Assembly: GCA_017934475.1 (NCBI GenBank)
Contig: JAGBJN010000018.1
Location: 1-44,542, forward strand
Source of the DNA: Clostridia bacterium
Lineage (GTDB): Bacteria; Bacillota; Clostridia; TANB77; CAG-508
Direction of reading: 5' to 3'
Length of the DNA: 44,542 nucleotides
Shown: in pieces, positions 1-9,619 of the stretch
How positions within the stretch are numbered: the first letter of the stretch is position 1
Layout of the letters: every line of letters begins with the position of its first letter
The notes under the pieces: generated by a model
Told to the model about the DNA's origin: nothing
What the model saw: only the letters and a program-made list of their open reading frames with translations
The model's database searches: none
Translations under genes and position numbers: made by a program

Positions 1-20
1 AGTAAAATTATTAGGTATAT

Positions 21-60
21 AAAATAAAAGTGGATAATATATATTATCCACTTTTATTTT
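21..60. terminator. Perfect 40-bp palindrome, bidirectional terminator
   Basis: Positions 21-40 are the exact reverse complement of 41-60 (core GTGGATAATAT/ATATTATCCAC), flanked by A-run and T-run arms. It lies 8 bp beyond the stop of the leftward coupling-protein gene. It could terminate that gene and also a rightward gene lying beyond the left edge. Confidence 0.85.
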
Positions 61-68
61 CTTTTATT

Positions 69-2390
69 TTATTCTGTTTTATTCTTTTTTAAATCTATTA
101 CAACAGCATCATCATTGTTAAATAAAATAGTTCCTGTATCATCTGTAGAAATAGGATTTATATCCCCATTAATATCTTCTTCATAATCTGTTTCAGTTTT
201 CCAACTAATAGATTTCTTTTTAGGAGAAACGTCTTCAGTAGATATACCACTTGTGAATTTTTCAAAATCATACTTTTTATCTGCATGTTTTTCTTTATAT
301 TTAGCATCCATAAAATCTGCTTTACCATCAACTATTTGTATCAAACCTTTATTATTTTTATACTTAAACAAACAAGATTTAAATGGAAGTGATCTTACTT
401 TATCTGGTGCAAATTTTGGAACCCATGCCCATTCAATATTACCTTTTTTAGTATCATATGAACCTTTTGCAGTATCATAACTATCATTAAATTTCCATCT
501 ACGAATGTTACCAAATTCTTTTGACCACCATTCATTTTCTTCTATTGAATTATTTCCAAAGATAACTTTGTTAATACAATTTGCAACAATAGTCTTTCTA
601 TACTTGTCACTAACATCACCAAGTTGTGCAAGTGTTTGTGCTGAAATTGTAGTTCCAATTCTATATTTACGATATACTGTAAATATAGGTTCTGTAGCTT
701 TAGATATGAATTCAGGGAATTCATCTATATATAAGAAATGAGGTATTCTTGATGATTCTGATCCTGGTCTTCTAAGTACAGCGTTTTGCATAAGTAAAAT
801 AAAGAATGTTCCAAATGTTTTATGCACTTGAGGTCCTAAATCTCCTCTTCTTGTACATGCAAAAACAATTTCACCATTTGCAAGTACATTCTCATAATTT
901 AAGTTTTTATTTCTATTACAAATTATTTTCTTAACACCATTATGTCTTATTAATTTTTCTAATATAGAAGAAGCGTATTGTAAAGCTTTTTCTGTAGAAG
1001 CTCTACCTGGTGCATCTTTATAAAAATGTTTCTTAAAATATTTTAACATTACTTCATAATCTTCAGCTATTTCAGGTATAGTTTGAAGTTTGTTACATAA
1101 ATCCTCAACAGCATCAAAGTTGTTAAATAATTTAAGCATATCTTCAAGTGTAGGTAAATAATCTTTATCTTTATATATAATAGGGTATGTAACTTTTAAT
1201 AGTGTACATATATTTTCTATAGCATCATTTGCATCATTTTCTACGCTTACTTTTTCTATATCTTGAAGAGCTGATTGATACATTGATTTAATAACATTTG
1301 TAAATACAGAAGCAGTTTTTAATGGGTTGTCATATACAAATGGATTTAGTCCAATTGAATCACTATTATTTGGATCTACAAGATTATATTTCATATTAAA
1401 GTTTTCTGCTACTTCAATCATATGAGAAGTTGATTCAAAATCAGGAGAAATAGATGTTAAACCTAAATCTCTATATGTATAACCATCTTGATTTCCACTT
1501 AATATCATTTTTTTCAAATAAGCATTAAATAAATTTTCTTTTCCTTCAACTGGTACTAACATACCAAGTGAAAAATGTTCATTTAGATATTCATTATTAT
1601 ATGGTCCATTTAAATTAGCGATTCCCGTTTTTAATGCAGTGAATCCCATTTCCTTAGAAGCTTTACGGAAAAAGGCTTTCTTTTCTATATCTCTTGCAAC
1701 CATTGGTTCAAATATAAGTGATGTTTTTCCTGCTCCTGAGGGACCAACAACTAAAAATTGATTAAATCTACTTTCTTCTGGAATTATTTCTCTATCTCCA
1801 GTTTCTTTATTCATACATATAAACATTTCACAAGAATATGTTCCATGACCTGCAGTTGTTTTAGTAAGTTTAATTCCACCATAATCCCAAATAGATTCTT
1901 GAAGTAATCTAGTGTCCTTAACTTCATTATGTAAGAATTTAAATAGTCCTGGTGCTGAAGCTAAAGGTAAATAAATTGCTATTGAAGACAACGCTGGTTT
2001 AAATACTTCAGGAAAATCTCTAGCAAGTACACTATAATTTGGTAATGATAATAAACCAATCCAAATTAATTGATTAAGCCATTGAGCAACCATTGAAACT
2101 GAAATAATATAAAGTGCTATAACATATAATTCAAATAATGTTGATTTCATTTTATTTGAACTTGCAAATTTAGAAGCAAATCCAAATAAAAATGCAAATA
2201 TAGGGCAGGCAACAGCAAATGTATACATTAAAGGATTCCAATATGAATGGCTAACACCTGTAAACACCAAAAATAAAACTTCAATAATTCTATCTACAAC
2301 AAAGTAGATAGTTAATAAAGTCAATATATATGTAACGAATGTATTTCTATCTGTGCCTAAGAATTTTAGAAATTTGTCAAAATACTTCAA
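69..2390 (-). CDS. VirD4/TraG-family type IV coupling protein-like ATPase (orphan)
   Basis: A 773-residue membrane-anchored P-loop ATPase of the VirD4/TraG/TraD coupling-protein superfamily, whose members pump DNA or protein substrates into type IV secretion channels. Hydrophobic segments at about 17-45, 52-75, 85-116 and 132-150 form the N-terminal anchor. Walker A is GPSGAGKT at 216-223. Walker B is FLYIDEF, with D556-E557, followed by a TraM-recognition-like motif ending in TISAQTLAQLGD. The C-terminal ~80 residues are acidic and low in complexity. The start is TTG at 2390; an in-frame TGA just upstream excludes a longer start, and GGTG lies 7 nt before it. No relaxase, VirB4 or mating-pair gene is nearby, and the gene has its own promoter and terminator, so its substrate is unknown. 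It may be a relic of a conjugative element or a domesticated pump. Confidence 0.85.
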   Translation of the reverse strand: MKYFDKFLKFLGTDRNTFVTYILTLLTIYFVVDRIIEVLFLVFTGVSHSYWNPLMYTFAVACPIFAFLFGFASKFASSNKMKSTLFELYVIALYIISVSMVAQWLNQLIWIGLLSLPNYSVLARDFPEVFKPALSSIAIYLPLASAPGLFKFLHNEVKDTRLLQESIWDYGGIKLTKTTAGHGTYSCEMFICMNKETGDREIIPEESRFNQFLVVGPSGAGKTSLIFEPMVARDIEKKAFFRKASKEMGFTALKTGIANLNGPYNNEYLNEHFSLGMLVPVEGKENLFNAYLKKMILSGNQDGYTYRDLGLTSISPDFESTSHMIEVAENFNMKYNLVDPNNSDSIGLNPFVYDNPLKTASVFTNVIKSMYQSALQDIEKVSVENDANDAIENICTLLKVTYPIIYKDKDYLPTLEDMLKLFNNFDAVEDLCNKLQTIPEIAEDYEVMLKYFKKHFYKDAPGRASTEKALQYASSILEKLIRHNGVKKIICNRNKNLNYENVLANGEIVFACTRRGDLGPQVHKTFGTFFILLMQNAVLRRPGSESSRIPHFLYIDEFPEFISKATEPIFTVYRKYRIGTTISAQTLAQLGDVSDKYRKTIVANCINKVIFGNNSIEENEWWSKEFGNIRRWKFNDSYDTAKGSYDTKKGNIEWAWVPKFAPDKVRSLPFKSCLFKYKNNKGLIQIVDGKADFMDAKYKEKHADKKYDFEKFTSGISTEDVSPKKKSISWKTETDYEEDINGDINPISTDDTGTILFNNDDAVVIDLKKNKTE

Positions 2391-2427
2391 TTTTTTTCAC
2401 CACTTTCAAATTAAATCATCCGTAAAT

Positions 2428-2456
2428 ATTATCGCACAAAATAGCGAAAAATTCAA
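2428..2456 (-). promoter_or_regulatory. SigA-type promoter of the coupling-protein gene
   Basis: On the minus strand TTGAAT (2451-2456) and GATAAT (2428-2433) are separated by 17 bp, about 38 bp upstream of the TTG start. Confidence 0.6.
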
Positions 2457-2525
2457 TAGAAATCCTTAAATTTCTGTAAGGAATTAAAAAAAATATGACC
2501 AAATTGTAAAAAAAAACAAAAATAC

Positions 2526-2554
2526 TTGAATAATAATGAGTTTATGAATATAAT
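2526..2554 (+). promoter_or_regulatory. SigA-type promoter of the flippase gene
   Basis: TTGAAT (2526-2531), a 17-bp spacer and TATAAT (2549-2554), 62 bp before the flippase start. It is divergent from the coupling-protein promoter. Confidence 0.6.
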
Positions 2555-2616
2555 TTTAAAGAACAATATAAATATAAATATGTTTATATAGCAAATTTTA
2601 AATTAGGGAAGAGAGT

Positions 2617-4275
2617 ATGTTTGGTTTTAAGAAAAAAGGAAAAAAAATTACGGGTGAAGGCTTTATGCAAGGTGTAATAGCACTTATGTTTTCACAAGTA
2701 ATTATAAAACTTTTAGGTTTAGTTTATAAATGGTATTTAACCAATAGAGAAGGATTTGGAGATAAGGGAAACGCAATTTATAGTGCTGGATTTGGAATAT
2801 ATGCTTTATTACTTACAATATCTTCAACTGGAGTTCCAAATGCAGTTGCAAAATTAGTTTCAGAACATAATGCAAAAGGAGATTATAGAGGTGCACATAG
2901 AATATTCAAAATCTCACTTGCAACTTTTGCAGTAATAGGATTAATAGGAACACTTATATTATTTTTTGGAGCACATTATATTTCTAACGCTTGGTTAGCA
3001 ATACCAGAAGCAGAGCTTACTTTGGTTGCATTGTCACCAGCAATTTTCTTTGTTTCGATAATATCTGTATTTAGAGGGTATTTTAACGGAAGAGAAAACA
3101 TGAAAGCTACAGCTAATTCTCAAACATTAGAGCAACTTTGTAAAACTATATTTACAGTTTTAGTTGTAGAGATTGTAGCAATTGGTTCAGGAATAAATAC
3201 AAATTTAATGGCAGCAGGTGCTAATTTAGCAACAACACTTGCGACTGTAGGAAGCTTTCTTTATTTGTATTTATATTATAAAACTAGAAGAAAAGATTTA
3301 GGAAATGAAATAGTATCTTCAAATAACTATCCTACTAAAAATGTCTGGGGAACAGTAAAAAGTATTTTGATGGTTTCTTTTCCAATGTCGCTTAGTGCAA
3401 TTTTAACATCGATAAATAGAAATATAGATTCAATGACAGTAAAAAGAGGATTAGAAAATTTCTTATCACAAGGTGAAGCATTAAAACAATATGGAATTTT
3501 AAGTGGAAAGGTTGATACTCTTACATCACTTCCTTTATCATTTAATATAGCTTTTGCAACTGCTCTTGTACCAACAGTTGCTTCTGCAAAGACAAAAGGA
3601 GATATGAGTACAGCAAATAAAAGAGTTTCTTTCTCTTTACTTGTTACAATGCTAATAGGATTACCTTGCATGGTCGGAATGATGGTATTTGCTCAGCAAA
3701 TTTTAGATTTAATTTTTCCAAATGCAAATGAGGGAGCGTTGATTTTTCAAATAAGTTCTCTTGCAATTATATTTACTGTGCTAGAGCAAACAGTAAATGG
3801 AGCTCTTCAAGGATTAGGAAGAATATATGTACCTACAATTGCTCTTTTAATTGGAGTAACAGTAAAATGTATTTTGAATTTAGTATTAGTACCAATTCCT
3901 GAAATTGGAGCAGCAGGTGCAGCATTTGCAACAGCAGCTTGCCATGCAATAGCTTTTTTAATAGGCTTCAATGTTTTAAGAGCAAATATGAAATTAGATT
4001 TAAGTTTTTCTAAATTTATCGTTAAGCCTGTACTTGCTACAGGAATGATGGCAATATGCTCATATGCTGTATATTTTTTAATATCAAGAATACATCCTGG
4101 AAATATGGTTACACTAATAGCAATTTTAGTGGCAGTTATAATTTACGTTCTTGCTGTAATAGCGTTAAATATATTTACACAAGATGAAATATTAATGATT
4201 CCATACGGACAAAAGATTTATAAAATATTGAAAAAAATAGGAATTTATAAAGATGAGGTAAATTCACTAAAATAG
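2617..4275 (+). CDS. MOP-superfamily lipid-linked polysaccharide flippase, SpoVB/YtgP-like
   Basis: A 552-residue polytopic membrane protein with about 14 hydrophobic segments. Its N-terminal region (EGFMQGVIALMFSQVIIKLL, residues 14-33) and the STGVPNAVAKLVSEH segment are typical of the Wzx/MviN group that includes B. subtilis SpoVB and YtgP/MurJ. The C-terminal half carries the polysaccharide-biosynthesis C domain (GALQGLGRIYVPT). Members flip undecaprenyl-linked saccharides, such as lipid II or spore-cortex precursors, across the membrane. Length is normal for the family. The start at 2617 follows GGGAAGAGAG. Sequence alone cannot decide between SpoVB (sporulation) and a vegetative MurJ-like flippase. 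The gene appears monocistronic with its own promoter. Confidence 0.85.
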   Translation: MFGFKKKGKKITGEGFMQGVIALMFSQVIIKLLGLVYKWYLTNREGFGDKGNAIYSAGFGIYALLLTISSTGVPNAVAKLVSEHNAKGDYRGAHRIFKISLATFAVIGLIGTLILFFGAHYISNAWLAIPEAELTLVALSPAIFFVSIISVFRGYFNGRENMKATANSQTLEQLCKTIFTVLVVEIVAIGSGINTNLMAAGANLATTLATVGSFLYLYLYYKTRRKDLGNEIVSSNNYPTKNVWGTVKSILMVSFPMSLSAILTSINRNIDSMTVKRGLENFLSQGEALKQYGILSGKVDTLTSLPLSFNIAFATALVPTVASAKTKGDMSTANKRVSFSLLVTMLIGLPCMVGMMVFAQQILDLIFPNANEGALIFQISSLAIIFTVLEQTVNGALQGLGRIYVPTIALLIGVTVKCILNLVLVPIPEIGAAGAAFATAACHAIAFLIGFNVLRANMKLDLSFSKFIVKPVLATGMMAICSYAVYFLISRIHPGNMVTLIAILVAVIIYVLAVIALNIFTQDEILMIPYGQKIYKILKKIGIYKDEVNSLK

Positions 4276-4346
4276 CCGTTTTTAAAATACTGAATATCGA
4301 AAAACATTGAAAAATAAGCAAAAAAAAAATTGAAAAAAGAAGGATT

Positions 4347-4375
4347 TTGAAAAAGAATGGCGAATAATGTAAATA
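4347..4375 (+). promoter_or_regulatory. Candidate promoter for hup
   Basis: TTGAAA (4347-4352), a 17-bp spacer and TAAATA (4370-4375). A short inverted repeat, GTAGAT...ATCTAC, follows just before the HU ribosome binding site. Weak -10 match. Confidence 0.35.
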
Positions 4376-4423
4376 GTAGATAAAGTTCAATATCTACATA
4401 TGATCTTATAGGAGGTAATTTAA

Positions 4424-4702
4424 ATGAACAAATCTGATTTAATCGCAGCTATCGCAGCTAAAACAGGAGACACAAAGAAAGGTGCAGAAGCTTCATTAAA
4501 CGCTTTCGTTGATGTAGTATCAGCAGCACTAGTAAAAGGAGACAAAGTTCAACTTGTTGGATTTGGTTCTTTTGAAGTAAGAAAAAGAGCAGCTAGAAAA
4601 GGAAGAAACCCACAAACTAAAGAAGAAATCAAAATACCAGCTTCTAAAGCTCCAGTATTCAAAGCAGGAAAAGCTTTAAAAGATTTAGTAAATAAAAAAT
4701 AA
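4424..4702 (+). CDS. hup: HU family DNA-binding protein
   Basis: A 92-residue histone-like protein, the usual HU length. The signature [20 protein letters not shown] lies at about 46-65 and forms the beta arm with its tip proline. HU dimers bend and compact DNA in the nucleoid. The start is preceded by a strong AGGAGG 8 nt upstream. Compared with its neighbours the gene is rich in GCA/GCT and AAA codons, as expected for a highly expressed gene. A strong convergent terminator follows immediately. The match is unambiguous. Confidence 0.97.
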   Translation: MNKSDLIAAIAAKTGDTKKGAEASLNAFVDVVSAALVKGDKVQLVGFGSFEVRKRAARKGRNPQTKEEIKIPASKAPVFKAGKALKDLVNKK

Positions 4703-4715
4703 TTTTTAATAAAAG

Positions 4716-4744
4716 AAAGAACAAGGTTATATGCCTTGTTCTTT
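4716..4744. terminator. Bidirectional terminator between hup and the radical SAM gene
   Basis: An 11-bp perfect stem (AAAGAACAAGG / CCTTGTTCTTT) with a 7-nt loop, then T-runs on both strands. The stop codon of the leftward gene lies inside the loop. Confidence 0.9.
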
Positions 4745-5656
4745 TTTTGTATAATATTTTCCTTGCCATAAATCACGTGCTCTAAATCTTCTTTCAAAAT
4801 CATGAAGTATCCACATTTTATGTGCATTCCAGTAAGGAGCAACAAGAATATCTTTTGGCGCATCGCCAGAAATTCTATAAATAATAAAATTAGGATTTAA
4901 ATGAGTTAATATATCAATTAATGTTTCAATATAATAATCTAAATCTAATGCTTTATATTCACCAGTTCTGTACATTTCAGCAAGTTTTGTGTTTTCAACA
5001 ACATATGTTGAGTGAATTTTAACACCTTGAATATTGTGATTATTCAAAAATTCAACAGTAGCCATTACATCATCATGAGTTTCATCAGGTAATCCAACCA
5101 TTATATGAGCAACTATATCAATATCGTATTTATTAAGAATTTTAACTGCTTTTGTGAAATCTTTTGATGTGTAACATCTATTTATTTTCTTTCCGATTCT
5201 ATCATTACTTGTTTGAAGTCCAAGTTCAACACATACATAATATTTATCTTTATAACTATGTAGAAGTTTTGCAATTTTTTCATTTATACAGTCAGGCCTT
5301 GTACCAATTTCTAAACCAATTATTCTATCATCTATTAAAGCAGAATCATATTTCTTTTTTAAGTTTTCAATACTATCATAAGTATTTGTGAAATTTTGAA
5401 AATATACAATAAACTTATTTGCTCTTTGAGCCCTATAACTCTTAAAATAGTTTTCTACTTGTTTTGTAATATTTTCTGCTTGATTAATAAGTTCGCCAGA
5501 ACCTTTTTCACTACAATAAATACAACCACCATATCCGAGCTTTCCATCTCTATTTGGACATGTAAATCCACCATCTACACAAATTTTAAGAGTGCGTTCT
5601 CCAAACTTTTTTTTATAATATTCATTTAAATGTCTATATCTTTCCATATCATTCAT
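4727..5656 (-). CDS. TIGR01212/YhcC-family radical SAM protein
   Basis: A 309-residue radical SAM enzyme. C33-x11-C45-x2-C48 (FTCPNRDG...GGCIYC) is the characteristic [4Fe-4S]-binding arrangement of the YhcC family, and YFQNFTNTYDS and HIMVGLPDETHDD are further family blocks. The family resembles the tRNA-modifying Elp3 group, but its substrate is not firmly established, so no reaction is assigned. The length matches the family. The start is uncertain: ATGs at 5656 and 5647 (residue 4) both lack a clear Shine-Dalgarno sequence. The gene stands alone, between the hup terminator and the MCP terminator. Confidence 0.88.
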   Translation of the reverse strand: MNDMERYRHLNEYYKKKFGERTLKICVDGGFTCPNRDGKLGYGGCIYCSEKGSGELINQAENITKQVENYFKSYRAQRANKFIVYFQNFTNTYDSIENLKKKYDSALIDDRIIGLEIGTRPDCINEKIAKLLHSYKDKYYVCVELGLQTSNDRIGKKINRCYTSKDFTKAVKILNKYDIDIVAHIMVGLPDETHDDVMATVEFLNNHNIQGVKIHSTYVVENTKLAEMYRTGEYKALDLDYYIETLIDILTHLNPNFIIYRISGDAPKDILVAPYWNAHKMWILHDFERRFRARDLWQGKYYTKKEQGI

Positions 5657-5697
5657 AATATAGTAATTATATTACGAAATTAACAAATAATCAAGAA

Positions 5698-5727
5698 AAG
5701 GAGTTAAGTCTATAGACTTAACTCCTT
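5698..5727 (-). terminator. Terminator of the chemotaxis receptor gene
   Basis: A 13-bp perfect inverted repeat (AAGGAGTTAAGTC / GACTTAACTCCTT) around a TATA loop, 6 bp beyond the MCP stop in the minus direction, followed by TTTTCTTG. Confidence 0.85.
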
Positions 5728-5733
5728 AAATAA

Positions 5734-7380
5734 CTAAATTTTGAAGAATTGTAATTCTGTCTCTAACTGATTAGAGATATTTCTTAGCTCATTAGCCGAA
5801 GCAGCAAGAACATTTACAGTACCTTCTAATTCTGCCATAGCTGCTGAAGTTTCCTCTGTTGATGCTGCATTCTCTTCTGATATTGCTGAAAGAGAGCTCA
5901 TTGCATCAATGATAACATCTTTGGAAGATGCACATTCATCTGCAAGATGAGAAATCTGGGTAACACCGCTAACTGTAGATGCAACGTTTTCAATAAGTCC
6001 ATTAATCTGATCAATGGTTTCGCAGAGAACATCAGCAACATTTTTACAGATGACTGAAATTTCTTCTGTTTTTGATTTAGCATTCTCAGATTGTGCAAGC
6101 AAATTATTCATTTCAACCTGAATTTCCTTTGCAATCGAGCTAGAGTCTGTAGCAAGTTTTCCTATTTCCTCTGCTACAACTGCAAATCCTTTGCCTGCAT
6201 CTCCAGCGCGCGCTGCCTCAATAGAAGCGTTAAGAGCTAGCAAATTAGTTTGAGAAGCTATAGAGGTAATACCATCAACTTTCTCATTAACATTAAGAAC
6301 AGCAGAATTTGTCAAATTCATGCTTTCTGTAATAGCTCCAACAGATTTTTCCATGACATCCATTTTTTTAGAAAGATTTGTAAGAGAATCAGCAGAAGTT
6401 TTACTAGCATTGTTCATTTGATTTGCAGCGTTTGCGAGTTGCTCAGCATTACTACTAACATCAGTAATTGCATCTGAAAGTTTAGAAACGTTGAAACTTG
6501 CATCTTGAATGGTTTCGGCTTGCTCTGTTGCACCTTTGGCAACTTGCATAATAGCGTCTGAAACGCCTCCTGCATTACTATTGATCTTTTCAGAAGTTTC
6601 AGCAAGTTCAACTGCTTTTTCTTCAACTACATGTGAGGCTGTACTAATATTTGCTACAACTTCTGTGAGCTTATCGATTAACTGATTAGTGCTTCGCAGT
6701 GCATTACCTATCTCATCCGATCTTTTTAAATAAGAATCAGATTTGATAAATTCACCTTCAGAAAGTTTTTTAACGCTTTGCTCAATTTCCCGTACTGCTT
6801 CAGACATTCTTTTTGAACTAATAAGTGTTACAACAACTGTAATACATAAAAGAATAATTCCGATTATAACCATTGTTGTAACAGATTTGCCAATTTGCTT
6901 TTCAACTGCATCACGTGATACACCTGTAAAAGCCATTGCTTTAACCTTTCCATTTTCGATGATGGGAACGTAAGCAACGAAGTAGGCCTGTCCAGCTACT
7001 TGAGTATTGGTACTAGTAAATGTGTTTTTTTTACCAATTACTTCTTTTATTACAGCTTCTGCTGCTTTGGAACCAATTACCTTGGAACCTAAAGAAGAGT
7101 TTTTACGCGTATCACCTTCGAACCAGGTGAAGTCATAGCCAGTCTGGGACTTAAGATTCTCCTCGATTTTGCTGTCACCAGGTTCTCTTTCAGAGTTAGC
7201 TATACCAGTATCCCGGTATGCATACGCAGAAGAAAGTAATCCTTTTAGGATTTCTTCTTCCATTCCTGATTTCATAAATAGAATACCAGCAATAAGCATT
7301 GAAATGCCTATTACAATTGCAGGTAGCAGGGAAATGAGCATCATCCGAGCTCTTACCGTAAACATTTTTTTCTCCTTCAT
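5734..7380 (-). CDS. Methyl-accepting chemotaxis protein
   Basis: A transmembrane chemoreceptor of 548 residues from this start. Membrane segment 1 is at about 8-30. An extracytoplasmic Cache-like sensor follows, then a second hydrophobic segment at about 168-190 ([20 protein letters not shown]), a HAMP linker, and a long coiled-coil signalling domain containing the highly conserved hairpin tip [20 protein letters not shown]. Receptors of this class report ligand binding to CheA/CheW. ATG at 7380 is chosen because AAAGGAG sits 8 nt before it; the in-frame ATG at 7398 overlaps that ribosome binding site. G+C-rich codons such as GCG and CGC are commoner here than in neighbours, suggesting a different origin. 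No che or flagellar genes are in the window; a link to pilus-based motility is only a possibility. Confidence 0.93.
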   Translation of the reverse strand: MKEKKMFTVRARMMLISLLPAIVIGISMLIAGILFMKSGMEEEILKGLLSSAYAYRDTGIANSEREPGDSKIEENLKSQTGYDFTWFEGDTRKNSSLGSKVIGSKAAEAVIKEVIGKKNTFTSTNTQVAGQAYFVAYVPIIENGKVKAMAFTGVSRDAVEKQIGKSVTTMVIIGIILLCITVVVTLISSKRMSEAVREIEQSVKKLSEGEFIKSDSYLKRSDEIGNALRSTNQLIDKLTEVVANISTASHVVEEKAVELAETSEKINSNAGGVSDAIMQVAKGATEQAETIQDASFNVSKLSDAITDVSSNAEQLANAANQMNNASKTSADSLTNLSKKMDVMEKSVGAITESMNLTNSAVLNVNEKVDGITSIASQTNLLALNASIEAARAGDAGKGFAVVAEEIGKLATDSSSIAKEIQVEMNNLLAQSENAKSKTEEISVICKNVADVLCETIDQINGLIENVASTVSGVTQISHLADECASSKDVIIDAMSSLSAISEENAASTEETSAAMAELEGTVNVLAASANELRNISNQLETELQFFKI

Positions 7381-7623
7381 ACTGAATACTCCTTTCATTG
7401 TGCTAGAATGTTAACATGTGACTAAAATGTTTATCCTCCTTATATTTAATTATATTAAATTTCTTCCTTATACTACAAGAAAGAAAAAACAAAAAGTAAT
7501 GAAACAATTATACTACAAAAATAAAAAGAATACAATAATTATGTAAATAAAAAATGTTTTTAATAATAAATTTAGCAAATAAAATATAAATTTATATACA
7601 ATAACTTATATTTCAAAATTATA

Positions 7624-7652
7624 TTGAAAAAAAATATATAAAATAATATAAT
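7624..7652 (+). promoter_or_regulatory. SigA-type promoter of mutL
   Basis: TTGAAA (7624-7629), a 17-bp spacer and TATAAT (7647-7652), about 30 bp before the mutL start. The rest of the 7381-7623 gap holds the MCP ribosome binding site and A/T-rich sequence in which nothing else was recognised. Confidence 0.65.
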
Positions 7653-7682
7653 GTTTTAAAATAAAAAAAGAAGGAACAAAAT

Positions 7683-9368
7683 ATGGGAAAAATAGTTTTA
7701 TTAGATGACTTAACAATAAATAAAATGGCTGCAGGAGAAGTAATAGAAAGACCAGCAAATGTTGTAAAAGAATTAGTTGAAAACTCTATAGATGCTGGAG
7801 CAACAAATATTGTTGTTGAAGTAAAAAATGGTGGAAAAACATTTATAAAAGTAACTGATAATGGAAGTGGAATAGAAAAGGAAGATATGCTTCTTTCACT
7901 TGAAAGGCATGCAACAAGTAAAATAAAGAAAGTTGAAGATTTAGAAAAAATCTATTCAATGGGATTCAGGGGAGAGGCACTTGCTTCTATAGCATCAATT
8001 TCTAAACTAACTATGATATCAAAAACAAAAGAAATGGATGTTGGAAATATAATTGTTATTACTGAAGATAGAGTAGAAAAAGAGGAAGAAATAGGTTGTC
8101 AAACAGGTACAACAATTATAGTTGAAGATTTATTTTACAATACACCTGTAAGATACAAATTTTTAAAACAAGATGCAAGCGAATATAGATATATAAAAGA
8201 GTGGATGGAAAAGGCTGCACTTGCAAATCCTTCAATTTCATTTAGGCTTGTAAATGATTATAAAACAGATTTGGCACTTAATGGAAATGGACAAATTGAA
8301 AATGTTATATATAGTTTATATGGTAAAGAAATAACTGATAATCTAGTTAAAGTAGAATATGAGGAAGATAATATAAAAGTAACTGGAGTAATTGGAAATA
8401 CTTTAATTGCAAAGGATAGCAGAAAAGACCAAATATGTTTTTTAAATAGAAGAAATATAAAAAATCCTATAATTACAAATGCTGCAGATCAAGCTTTTAA
8501 AGGAGCAACAGGAATAGGAAAGTTTGGTTTCTTCATATTAAATATTGAAATGCCAGCAGATTATTATGATGTAAATGTTCATCCAACAAAAATGGAAGTT
8601 AGATTTAAAGAAGAAAGTAAAATTTATAGTGTAATATATCATGCAATTAAAGCAACTATGCTAAATAGTGAATTTTTAGGGAATAATGAAAAAACAGAGA
8701 AGCAAGAATATATAGAAAATGAATTTAAGTTTTTAATTAATGATGAAAAAACAGAAAATAATGAAGAAATAATTACAAGAGAAGAAGAAAGAAAAGTAGA
8801 ATACAAATTTCTAGGAATTATTTTTAAAACATATATCATTATTGAAGTTGAGGATGAAATATATCTTGTTGATCAACATGCTGCACATGAAAGACTTTTA
8901 TATGAACAGATTAAAGCAAATTACAAAAATAATATTAATGGAAATAGTCAAATGATGCTTATTCCTGATGTAATAGATTTACAACATAAAGAAATGGAAT
9001 TTGTTAAAGAAAATATGGAACTATTTAAAAATACTGGATTTGACTTAGAAATTTTTGGAGAAAATAGCATTAAAATTAATGGTATACCAGATTTAGAATA
9101 TAGAGCAAAAACAAAGAATGTATTTATGGATGTATTAGATGAAATGACATCAAATGAAAGAACATCTATAAAAGATGTAGAGGAAAGGTTTATTGCAACT
9201 GTTGCTTGTAAAGCTGCTGTAAAAGCAGGAATGGATTTAACTAAAGAAGAAGTAGATAATTTACTTCAAAATTTATTAAAACTAAATAATCCATATACAT
9301 GTCCACATGGAAGACCTACTACAATAAAAATTGGAAAAGAGTATTTGGAAAAATTTAATAAGAGATAG
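7683..9368 (+). CDS. mutL: DNA mismatch repair protein MutL
   Basis: A 561-residue GHKL-ATPase mismatch-repair protein. The N-terminal ATPase motifs are VENSIDAGAT (E33 as general base), DNGSGI (59-64) and GFRGEAL (94-100). The C-terminal endonuclease motif DQHAAHERLLYE begins at D397, and CPHGRP lies at 540-545, so this is the nicking MutL type found in bacteria without MutH. Length is slightly short for Firmicutes because the linker (about 325-375) is brief and acidic. ATG follows AAGAAGG. mutS, its usual neighbour, is not in the window, and the sequence after the stop is disturbed by the tRNA-Leu island. Confidence 0.97.
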   Translation: MGKIVLLDDLTINKMAAGEVIERPANVVKELVENSIDAGATNIVVEVKNGGKTFIKVTDNGSGIEKEDMLLSLERHATSKIKKVEDLEKIYSMGFRGEALASIASISKLTMISKTKEMDVGNIIVITEDRVEKEEEIGCQTGTTIIVEDLFYNTPVRYKFLKQDASEYRYIKEWMEKAALANPSISFRLVNDYKTDLALNGNGQIENVIYSLYGKEITDNLVKVEYEEDNIKVTGVIGNTLIAKDSRKDQICFLNRRNIKNPIITNAADQAFKGATGIGKFGFFILNIEMPADYYDVNVHPTKMEVRFKEESKIYSVIYHAIKATMLNSEFLGNNEKTEKQEYIENEFKFLINDEKTENNEEIITREEERKVEYKFLGIIFKTYIIIEVEDEIYLVDQHAAHERLLYEQIKANYKNNINGNSQMMLIPDVIDLQHKEMEFVKENMELFKNTGFDLEIFGENSIKINGIPDLEYRAKTKNVFMDVLDEMTSNERTSIKDVEERFIATVACKAAVKAGMDLTKEEVDNLLQNLLKLNNPYTCPHGRPTTIKIGKEYLEKFNKR

Positions 9369-9503
9369 TAAGGAGCTAATAAAATGGATGTGAAAAATAT
9401 AGCACTTGTATTTGAAATATAATGAAGAAAACAAGCTAAAGAAAAATTTATTAAATTTTAAAATATATATAATTTTTGCATAAAAAACAAACTATAGAAA
9501 AAT

Positions 9504-9535
9504 AAAAAAAGAGATTTTATAAAATCTCTTTTTTT
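9504..9535. terminator. Original tRNA-Leu terminator
   Basis: A perfect 15-bp stem (A7-GAGATTTT / AAAATCTC-T7) abutting the truncated tRNA copy. On the minus strand it would have terminated the undisturbed tRNA-Leu; on the plus strand it can end the mutL transcript. Confidence 0.8.
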
Positions 9536-9590
9536 GGTGCAGATGGCCGGAATCGAACCGGCACGGTTTATTCAACCGCAGGATTTTAAG
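9531..9590 (-). repeat. Left attachment repeat: displaced 3' part of tRNA-Leu
   Basis: Identical to 12853-12912. It contains the CCA end, acceptor 3' strand, T-arm and variable arm, and stops in the anticodon loop. The 5' half of the tRNA is absent, so it is not a functional gene. Nine bases later AAGTCCTGTG (9597-9606) echoes the anticodon-stem sequence at 12910-12919. Confidence 0.9.
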
Positions 9591-9619
9591 TTTTGTAAGT
9601 CCTGTGTTATATAAGATTA

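Noticed and set aside
9384-9422. 12-codon open frame with a good AAGGAG ribosome binding site directly after mutL (MDVKNIALVFEI)
   Set aside because: Too short to support as a gene and with no recognisable homology; it could be the relic of a gene start broken near the island, but nothing shows this.
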